A stretch of 64,000 nucleotides of DNA from Pseudomonas sp. MM211 (GTDB taxonomy: Bacteria; Pseudomonadota; Gammaproteobacteria; Pseudomonadales; Pseudomonadaceae): positions 2,356,001 to 2,420,000 of the forward strand of contig NZ_CP081942.1 in NCBI RefSeq assembly GCF_020386635.1, in the 5' to 3' direction. The translations under genes and the position numbers were made by a program. This document shows, piece after piece, positions 55,473-62,334 of this stretch (its first letter is position 1; each line of letters begins with the position of its first letter). The notes below the pieces were generated by a model that was not told the origin of the DNA, did no database searches, and saw only the letters and a list, made by a program, of their open reading frames with translations.

Positions 55473-56840
55473 ATGCAATTCGCCGATATCCAGGAAGCCC
55501 GCGACTTTCTCGCCGCCCACCCCGAAGTGCGCAGCATCGAGCTGATGCTGATCGATGCCAACGGCGTGCCGCGTGGCAAGCTGCTGCACCGTGATGAGCT
55601 GCTGGCGATCTATGAGCATGGCCGGCCGCTGCCCAGTTCGATTCTGGCCCTGACCATTCAGGGTGAAGACGTCGAAACCACTGGCCTGGTCTGGGAAGTG
55701 GCCGATGCCGACTGCTGGACATACCCGCTGCCCGGCAGCCTGACCCTGCAGCCCTGGCGCAGCTCGCCCACTGGGCAAGTGCAGGTGAGCATGCACCCGA
55801 CCCAGGGCTTGCCCGCCACGCCGGCCGACCCTCGGCATGCCTTGGTGCGAGTGATCGAACGCCTCAAGGCCGACGGCTTTTACCCGGTGATGGCCGTGGA
55901 GCTGGAGTTCTACCTGCTGGACAAGCAGCGCGACGCCACGGGCCGCCCGCAACCGGCGCTGCAGAGCAATGGCGTGCGACCTCAGGCGCCGCAGGTGTAT
56001 GGCGTGTACGAGCTGGAGCAGTTGCAGCCGTTCCTCGACGACCTGTATGCCGCCTGCGACGTGCAGGGCCTGCCGGTGCGCACGGCGATTTCCGAGTACG
56101 CGCCTGGCCAGGTCGAGTTGACCCTGGAGCACCGCTTCGATGCGCTGCAGGCCATCGACGAAGGCATTCGCTACAAGCGCTTGGTCAAAGGCGTCGCCAA
56201 CCAGCACGGGCTGCAGGCCTGTTTCATGGCCAAGCCGTTCGGCGATCTGGCCGGCAGTGGCCTGCACCTGCACGTGAGCCTGGCCGATGAGCAGGGCAAC
56301 AACCTCTACGCCAGCGAAGACCCACAAGGCACGCCGCTGCTGCGCCATTCCATCGGCGGCATGATGGCCACGCTGCTCGACTCGCTGGCGATCTTCTGCC
56401 CCAACGCCAACTCGTTCCGCCGCTTCCAGGCCAACAGCTACGCACCGCTGGCCAAGAGCTGGGGCGTGAACAACCGCACCGTGTCGTTCCGCGTGCCGGG
56501 TGGCCCGGCCAACAGCCGCCATATCGAGCACCGCATCTGTGGCGCTGACGCTAACCCTTATCTGGCGGCAGCGGCGATTCTCGCCGGCATCCACCACGGC
56601 ATTCGCGAGCAGATCGACCCGGGCGCAACCATCGTCGGCAACGGTTACGAGCAGGCCACCGAGTTCCTGCCGACCGACTGGCTCACTGCGCTGTGTGCCC
56701 TGGAGCAATCGAGTTGGGCCAGAGAGGCGTTGGGTGAAGCGTTTCTCAAGGTGTTTCTGGCGATCAAGCAAACCGAGTACCGCCAGTTCATGGCCGAGGT
56801 CGGCGAGCAGGATTGGCGTTGGTATCTGCACCACGCTTGA
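55473..56840 (+). CDS. Glutamine synthetase-family gamma-glutamyl ligase (PuuA/PauA-like)
   Basis: A 455-residue protein of the glutamine synthetase fold. The N-terminal beta-grasp segment IELMLIDANGVPRGKLLHRDE is followed by the metal site VMAVELEFYLLD, the ATP/metal-binding GSGLHLHVSLADEQ, and NNRTVSFRVPGG with the arginine finger. Sequence and length fit glutamyl-polyamine or glutamyl-amine synthetases rather than housekeeping GlnA: there is no adenylylation loop motif. It is about 100 bases after the aminotransferase. In the PauA/PuuA route gamma-glutamylation protects an amine before oxidation. The specific amine is unknown. Confidence 0.87.
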   Translation: MQFADIQEARDFLAAHPEVRSIELMLIDANGVPRGKLLHRDELLAIYEHGRPLPSSILALTIQGEDVETTGLVWEVADADCWTYPLPGSLTLQPWRSSPTGQVQVSMHPTQGLPATPADPRHALVRVIERLKADGFYPVMAVELEFYLLDKQRDATGRPQPALQSNGVRPQAPQVYGVYELEQLQPFLDDLYAACDVQGLPVRTAISEYAPGQVELTLEHRFDALQAIDEGIRYKRLVKGVANQHGLQACFMAKPFGDLAGSGLHLHVSLADEQGNNLYASEDPQGTPLLRHSIGGMMATLLDSLAIFCPNANSFRRFQANSYAPLAKSWGVNNRTVSFRVPGGPANSRHIEHRICGADANPYLAAAAILAGIHHGIREQIDPGATIVGNGYEQATEFLPTDWLTALCALEQSSWAREALGEAFLKVFLAIKQTEYRQFMAEVGEQDWRWYLHHA

Positions 56841-57009
56841 GTGGCGCAGGTACGCGGCAGCGCCGCAAGACTCGGACAACATCGCGCGGCTCGCTGCCTG
56901 GATTTGGGCCAAGCAAAACACCTGTTCTCACAGTATGATGGCGTATAGCTATGTCGTGCCTCGCGCCAGTGGTGCGCCGGCATGACGCTGCGCATCGTCG
57001 GGAGAGGGC

Positions 57010-58002
57010 ATGGGCACGGATCTGCTGAGCAAAGCGCAACTCAAGGAGCTGGTGCGACGGGTCATCGTCGCCCAGGGCAATGCCTTCATCAAGGAACTGC
57101 TGCGTGGCACCAGTGTCCGGATCGGTGCGACCAAGGAAGACTTCGCCGCCAATCTGGATGCCGCCATCGATGCCGACGAGCTGACTCAGGAAACCCTGGA
57201 AGCTTGGTTAGCAGAAGTCGAAGGTTGGGGCGATCAGCACCTCTATCTGATCGAGCCGCCGCAGGTGGAGATCGGCGCGCTGGCTGCCGGTATCGCGGCC
57301 AGCCCCCATGCCGCTCTGCAGCAGGCAAGTGCCAGCCTGGATTTCCCCCAGGCGCTGGAGCTCAAGCACATCGGCTTGGGGGAGGGCGGTCTGTCGATGC
57401 TCTGGCATCAGGGCAAGGCTGGCTGGAACCGCTGGAAACCCAAGGACTTCGCCATCGACGAGGGCCTGGAGCGTTATCGCTTCGACGCCTACCGGCAGCG
57501 CCTGGATCGCAGCGTGGTGCGCTATGAATGGCGCTTCGGCGATCCCTATTGTGCGATCCTCATTCACCGTAACCCCGAGATCGATCACAAAGCCGTTTTC
57601 CAGGATGTGCGAATGACCCTGGCGGCGATCGGCTGCCCGGATGTCGCGCCGCTGCCGATTCCCCTCGACCAGGCGGTGAAAGTGGCGGCGATGAAGGGCA
57701 AGGGCGTGCACTCCACCCGCTTCGAGCTCGACGGCGGCTATGTAGAAATGGCCTCGACCCTCGCAGAAGGTGGCATCGACGCCGTGGAGCCGGTGCGTGT
57801 GGTGCTGCAGGCTGTAGACACCGAGCAGTTCGACAGGGCGCAGGGCATGCTGCATTTTGCCGCCGAAGAGCATGGCACCAGCCGCCGTATCGCCGTTCAG
57901 GTTTATGGGCGCGAGGCGCGCTTGCGGATCTGGGCGCAGTGTAAGCGCGAGGACATCGTGCGTATCGTCGAGCTGCTCTGGGAGTACAACAACGCGCCAT
58001 GA
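57010..58002 (+). CDS. Uncharacterised protein, upstream partner of a zinc-ribbon hydrolase
   Basis: A 330-residue soluble protein that I do not recognise. The N-terminus is helical and basic (LSKAQLKELVRRVIVAQGN, FIKELLRG), then DFAANLDAAIDADELTQETL. The middle and C-terminal part is mixed alpha/beta (VVRYEWRFGDPYCAILIHRN, RRIAVQVYGREARLRIWAQ). It has no signal peptide and no membrane helix. GAGAGG lies two bases before the ATG. Its last four bases overlap the next gene's start (ATGA), a translational coupling that implies a shared function. Confidence 0.75.
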   Translation: MGTDLLSKAQLKELVRRVIVAQGNAFIKELLRGTSVRIGATKEDFAANLDAAIDADELTQETLEAWLAEVEGWGDQHLYLIEPPQVEIGALAAGIAASPHAALQQASASLDFPQALELKHIGLGEGGLSMLWHQGKAGWNRWKPKDFAIDEGLERYRFDAYRQRLDRSVVRYEWRFGDPYCAILIHRNPEIDHKAVFQDVRMTLAAIGCPDVAPLPIPLDQAVKVAAMKGKGVHSTRFELDGGYVEMASTLAEGGIDAVEPVRVVLQAVDTEQFDRAQGMLHFAAEEHGTSRRIAVQVYGREARLRIWAQCKREDIVRIVELLWEYNNAP

Positions 58003-59093
58003 GCCCGTCATCACATGACCGCTGGCAAGCGGAAATCGACCGGCGCCTGCAGCAGGGCGTCGAGCTGGAATTTACCCTGGCGCAGTTCGCAGGGGTAGTC
58101 GGTGCCCAGGACAGCGACACAGCACTGCAGGCCTTCCTCGACAACCTGGTCGCATCCACGGCAGCACGCAGAATCGATTCCTATCGCTGCCCGGTACGCG
58201 GCTGCGACAGGGTGCTGCCGCCCGGCGGCCAGCCTACGTCATGCCCTTACTGTCACACCGACTATCTGCAGGAAGGCTGTGAGGTCATCGCCGAGCATTT
58301 CTACCGTCTCGTGGGCGAAACCAGTCGCGATATCCGCTGGGTGATCGTTATCCATGGCATGAACAGCCGCGCTAAATGGCAGGAAGAGTTCAGTTGGGAA
58401 ATCGCCAATCGGCTCAGCTATTCCGCTCCCGTGCTCATCTACAAATACGGTTGGGCGACCATCGACGTGTTCACCCGCTGGCTGCACCGCCGCCTCGCCC
58501 GGCAGATGGGCGAACGCATGAGGATTGCCATCCGGCAGGCGGAGAAAAGCGACCTGCCGACCGCGCCGGACATCATCGCCCACAGCTTTGGCACATTGCT
58601 GCTGTCGCGTGTACTGGCGGATGCGGAATTCGCCGACCTGAAATTCGGCCGCATCATCACCGCAGCGAGCATCGTGCGCCCGGATTTCGACTGGGATCGG
58701 CTTGTCGCAGAAGGCCGCGTGGAAGCGGTGCTGAACCATGTCGGCGGTCAAGATGGAGCGGTGTCCTATGCGCAATACGCCATTCCCGGCGCGGGCCCCG
58801 GTGGGGTAGCGGGGTACGACGCAAAGACCGTTCTCAATGTGCGCACAGACACCTATCCCCACTCGGGCTTCTTCATCCCGGAAAATTTGCGTGTGCTGAT
58901 ATCGCGTGAGGGCCTGTGGCATGGCTTTCTGACGCGGCCGCTGGCGCACTTTCGCCCGCCTGGCAGCTTCGTACCCGAAGCACGCTGGCGCCCGGCGCCG
59001 TTGCCGGCGCGCATCCCTACACGTTTGCTGGCGTATACGGTGTTCTGTCTACTGGCGCCGTTGTCGTGGTTTCGTCGGCGCCTCGATCCTTGA
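57999..59093 (+). CDS. Alpha/beta hydrolase with N-terminal zinc ribbon
   Basis: A 364-residue protein. After an N-terminal helical segment (about 1-55) comes a four-cysteine ribbon, C64/C69 (CPVRGC) and C82/C85 (CPYC). Then an alpha/beta hydrolase core: WVIVIHGMNSRAKW provides the oxyanion strand, AHSFG the nucleophile elbow with S196, and NVRTDTYPHSGFF (H288) a candidate catalytic histidine. The C-terminus has a short hydrophobic and basic end (VFCLLAPLSWFRRRLD). Esterase, lipase or acylhydrolase activity is likely; the substrate is unknown. It overlaps the upstream gene by four bases. Confidence 0.8.
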   Translation: MSPSSHDRWQAEIDRRLQQGVELEFTLAQFAGVVGAQDSDTALQAFLDNLVASTAARRIDSYRCPVRGCDRVLPPGGQPTSCPYCHTDYLQEGCEVIAEHFYRLVGETSRDIRWVIVIHGMNSRAKWQEEFSWEIANRLSYSAPVLIYKYGWATIDVFTRWLHRRLARQMGERMRIAIRQAEKSDLPTAPDIIAHSFGTLLLSRVLADAEFADLKFGRIITAASIVRPDFDWDRLVAEGRVEAVLNHVGGQDGAVSYAQYAIPGAGPGGVAGYDAKTVLNVRTDTYPHSGFFIPENLRVLISREGLWHGFLTRPLAHFRPPGSFVPEARWRPAPLPARIPTRLLAYTVFCLLAPLSWFRRRLDP

Positions 59094-59173
59094 GGCGTTC
59101 CGTTTAAACGAGCCTCCACGCCGGGGCGCATGCAGGCACCCTGGCGTTTGCAGCGGAGCAGAGCGCCGCGGTA

Positions 59174-59638
59174 TCAGTTGCTCGGTCGCTGCTTGGTCGA
59201 GTCCAGCTCGGCCTTGCTGGCGGTGGTGATCTCGGTGATTTGTGCGGACTTGGCAATCGCGTAATCGAAGGTGTCCTGCATCTTGGCGATGGCTTCGGTC
59301 GGCGTTCCTTTCAGCCCGCCACTGGCTGCCCAGTCGAGGTTCCAGACCCCGGACAGATCGTCCGCGCCAGCCACATCGTGAGTTTCGATGGCGGTGAATA
59401 CGTCAGGATGGCGCTGCATGTACTTGGCCGCCTCGACCACATCGCTTGGCACCTTGCCCGAGGTATCGCTGGCCAGTTGCGAGACTTCCTGTTTGGTAAT
59501 CGCACCTTTGCCGTTCTGGCGCATGTAATCGGCGAGGGTTTTGCTGGACTTGGCGATGTCCAACTTCGCATCGAATACCGAAGTCGACGAGCTCGGAGTA
59601 TTCGGGTTACCGCCAGTAGGTGAAACGGTAGTAGACAT
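59174..59638 (-). CDS. Small protein with HrpK/NolX-translocon-like repeat
   Basis: A 154-residue protein with a Ser/Thr/Pro-rich, disordered N-terminus (SPTGGNPNTPSSSTSVFDAK) of the kind seen in secreted proteins, then KQEVSQLASDTSGKVPSDV and AAKYMQRHPDVFTAIETHD, which resembles the 'YLLxHPDVFxxID' repeat of type III translocon proteins (NolX/HrpF/HrpK). No Sec signal. No type III apparatus gene is nearby, so the secretion role is only a possibility. Ends near a weak hairpin. Confidence 0.65.
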   Translation of the reverse strand: MSTTVSPTGGNPNTPSSSTSVFDAKLDIAKSSKTLADYMRQNGKGAITKQEVSQLASDTSGKVPSDVVEAAKYMQRHPDVFTAIETHDVAGADDLSGVWNLDWAASGGLKGTPTEAIAKMQDTFDYAIAKSAQITEITTASKAELDSTKQRPSN

Positions 59639-59851
59639 CGACCTGCTCCCTCAGTGGATTGATGACACGTGGCAGCGATACTGCCTTCGCCACGGACGTT
59701 ATCAGCAAGCAAATGGCCACTGCGCATCGCCTTCACAGCAATTCGCAAACGCCTGAAAATTTCACAGCGTTTCACAGTGGGCTGGGCTTCCAGGAAGCCA
59801 AGCTGACGCACCGCTAGTGTCGATGCGTGCTTGATCTTGAAGCTGTTGCGG

Positions 59852-60070
59852 CTAGAGGCGCGGTGCGCTTTTCACGGTTGAAAGCGCTCTTTCTATCGCC
59901 TCGTGTGGGGTTGAGGCGAGGGGCTGCTCGACGTGGTTGTACTTGCTGTTGTCCAGGATCAGCACCTGGGCTGTCTGGGCCAGCTTGTCGACGTCATAAC
60001 CCAGGTCGATACATGCACCCAAAACGGCCAACATGGCCTGTTCCAGCACCATCTCACTATGCGTAGCCAT
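59852..60070 (-). CDS. Small hypothetical protein
   Basis: A 72-residue soluble protein (MATHSEMVLEQAMLAVLGAC, then IDLGYDVDKLAQTAQVLILD). A GAGGTGCAGAT Shine-Dalgarno precedes the ATG at 60070. No recognised domain. It is 213 bases upstream of the translocon-repeat protein in the same direction; co-expression is possible. The sequence gives no functional clue. Confidence 0.6.
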   Translation of the reverse strand: MATHSEMVLEQAMLAVLGACIDLGYDVDKLAQTAQVLILDNSKYNHVEQPLASTPHEAIERALSTVKSAPRL

Positions 60071-60338
60071 ATCTGCACCTCGGCGGTGGCCTGTAGCCGG
60101 CCGGAAGAAAGATCAAGCGAATGTGCTGCTACTGATGAGGTATGACTACGCAGTAACCAGAAGGATTCAGCTCATGTTGGCGCGCAGCGCAGTTGGCCGA
60201 TGAAATGTCATCTGGGCGACGAGCAGATTGCGAGATGGCTCGTTTCGACAAACGTGCTCTAGAGGCATAGCAGTTTTGTTTGAAGGGTTCTGAAGCGACA
60301 GTTGATGGGGCTTTAGGGGCTGATTTCAGTCATAACCT

Positions 60339-61334
60339 TCATTCTTGAACGGCAGCCAGGCTCATCAAAGCAGACATGCCGGCGGCTGGCTGAACCTCGA
60401 GTTCGTCACGAAGGTGCTGAACTAAAGCACGGGCTGCAGGCGTTATGCTGCGGTGGGGATTGGTGAGCGTATACAGCACTGCCGCTTTCGGGTGTTCGGC
60501 TGGGCAGGCCTGTTGCAGGCGCCCGGCTCGTAGATCGTCGATGCAACTGTGCAGCGGTACGCAGGCCAGGCCTAGGCCGGCACGGGCGGCGTCGAGCATC
60601 GACTGGTAATCGTGTAAGCATAGCGCTGCCCTGTCCAGCGCCTTCTCCCCATCTACCAATAGCCAGGGCCGTAGGCCCGTGGAGGATCGGGTGGTAAGAA
60701 GATCCATATCGCTCAGCTCATCCAATCGGTTGGGGTTACCAAGGTTACCCACCTTCTCGGGGCTGCCCACAATCACCATTTCCAGGCGTGCTATGGCCCT
60801 CGACACGATGTCGGTGCTATCGCCAGGCACCTCATGGAGGCTGAGCGATATATCCAGGTGATTGTTCGCCAGTTCAGTTTCACCATCGGTCTCACTCAGG
60901 TAGAACTCGACATTTGGATACCGATCTCTGAACGTGCGCAGGCAGGAATAGAACCAGGGCGACAATACTCTGGGCGCGGATAGATGAACGGGGCCACGTG
61001 GTGGGCCATTGGCATCCCTGGCGATCTCCTCGACCGCTTTGGCAGCGTCAAGCATATCCAGCGCATGACAATAAATGCGTGAGCCGATCGGGGTGAGATG
61101 AAGAGCCCGTGGCTTGCGGATAAGTAGTTGCACGTCCATGCGCTTTTCGAGCTGGATGATTCGCCTGCTCAAATTGGATTTGGCGACTCCGGTCCGCTGG
61201 GCGGCGGCAGAAAAACTACCCGCCTCTACCACATGAACCAGCCAATACAGATCGACCAGATTGGCAGCGCGCAGTGAGTATTGAGGCGCCGGTATTTGGG
61301 ACGACGTGTGGTCGTATATGGGACGCTGCATCAT
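60339..61334 (-). CDS. LysR-family transcriptional regulator
   Basis: A 331-residue LysR protein. The HTH (about 25-90) is LYWLVHVVEAGSFSAAAQRT then GVAKSNLSRRIIQLEKRMDV. An effector domain follows (SAPRVLSPWFYSCLRTFRDR). It carries an unusually long N-terminal tail before the HTH (about 25 residues); MM at 61334 or 61331. It is divergent from the receiver-AraC regulator with 147 bases between. The target is unknown. Confidence 0.9.
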   Translation of the reverse strand: MMQRPIYDHTSSQIPAPQYSLRAANLVDLYWLVHVVEAGSFSAAAQRTGVAKSNLSRRIIQLEKRMDVQLLIRKPRALHLTPIGSRIYCHALDMLDAAKAVEEIARDANGPPRGPVHLSAPRVLSPWFYSCLRTFRDRYPNVEFYLSETDGETELANNHLDISLSLHEVPGDSTDIVSRAIARLEMVIVGSPEKVGNLGNPNRLDELSDMDLLTTRSSTGLRPWLLVDGEKALDRAALCLHDYQSMLDAARAGLGLACVPLHSCIDDLRAGRLQQACPAEHPKAAVLYTLTNPHRSITPAARALVQHLRDELEVQPAAGMSALMSLAAVQE

Positions 61335-61481
61335 GTCTATCCACGAGGCTTTGCGTTATCTTATCGCGCTCCTGATGTTAGGCCTTTTGTTACGCCGGAC
61401 AGCGCTTTTGCTCGCAAGGATAATCGCGTTGATCTATTACCGGTCGTCGGCCGAACCCATGACGTTAATTGGGCTGGAGTG

Positions 61482-62276
61482 ATGCAGAACAATTCCAACA
61501 ATGCACCGCATATTTTGCTGATAGACGATTCGCCCGAGGAAATTCGGGGGTTGGTAGTCGTCCTGCGTCAGCAAGCCTGGCAGTTGTCCATGGCCAGCGA
61601 CGCCAGGCAGGGCTACCAGCGTGCCCTGTCGCTAAAGCCCGACCTGATTCTGCTCGACGTCCGCATGCCGGGTATGGATGGGTTTACCCTCTGCCGCTTG
61701 TTGCGCGAGGCGCCTGCAACCTGCCGTGTTCCGATCATATTCCTGACCTCCTCCGCAGCTGTGGAGGAGCGACTCGAAGGGTTGTCATTGGGTAGCGTCG
61801 ATTACGTCTTGAAAGGCTGCGACCCTCAGGAAGTTCTGGCGCGCATCCGAATCCACTTGCAACTGGCATGGCGTGAAACGGCGCCCGAGCAAACCCAGGT
61901 TCCCGCAGAGCCGGGCAGTGATGACCAGGTTTCGCTGCGTGTGGCCATGCGTTTGATTGCTCAGCACCTCGATGAGATGCCTTCCCTGGCAGAGCTTGCC
62001 CGCAAGACGGGTACCCACGAAAAGCGGCTTTCGAGCATTTTTCGCGAGCATCTGGGCTGTACGGTGTTCGCCTACATTCGCGAAGCCCGGTTGCGGCGTG
62101 GCCAGGAACTGCTGGCCGAGAGTGCGATGGATATTCAGGACATTGCCGATCAGGTCGGGTTTCGCAGCGCCTGCAATTTCACTACGGCATTTCGAGAGCG
62201 CGTGGGCATGACGCCAAGCCAGTATCGCCAGCAAGCCCATAACAAGGGTTCGTCGCAGCGAACTGATGCGGACTAG
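61482..62276 (+). CDS. Response regulator with AraC-family output
   Basis: A 264-residue response regulator: receiver domain about residues 9-125 with the acidic pair in LLIDDSPEEI, phospho-acceptor D59 in LILLDVRMPGMDGF, and the lysine in VDYVLKGC. The C-terminal AraC-type double HTH (about 160-255) is MPSLAELARKTGTHEKRLSS then FAYIREARLRRGQELLAESA and DIQDIADQVGFRSACNFT. GGAG lies 5 bases before the ATG at 61482. The adjacent sensor kinase (starting at 62335) is its likely partner. Confidence 0.93.
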   Translation: MQNNSNNAPHILLIDDSPEEIRGLVVVLRQQAWQLSMASDARQGYQRALSLKPDLILLDVRMPGMDGFTLCRLLREAPATCRVPIIFLTSSAAVEERLEGLSLGSVDYVLKGCDPQEVLARIRIHLQLAWRETAPEQTQVPAEPGSDDQVSLRVAMRLIAQHLDEMPSLAELARKTGTHEKRLSSIFREHLGCTVFAYIREARLRRGQELLAESAMDIQDIADQVGFRSACNFTTAFRERVGMTPSQYRQQAHNKGSSQRTDAD

Positions 62277-62334
62277 CCATTATGCAAGGCTCATCCGGTG
62301 CGACACCGTGCTCCCCCTTCGCTCCTGTGTGGGC

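Noticed and set aside
55458..56921. 487-codon minus-strand frame opposite the glutamyl ligase
   Set aside because: Shadow of a gene with clear glutamine-synthetase-fold motifs.
59092..59116. GAGGC/GCCTC inverted repeat after the zinc-ribbon hydrolase
   Set aside because: Five-base arms with a 15-base loop are weak and there is no T-run.
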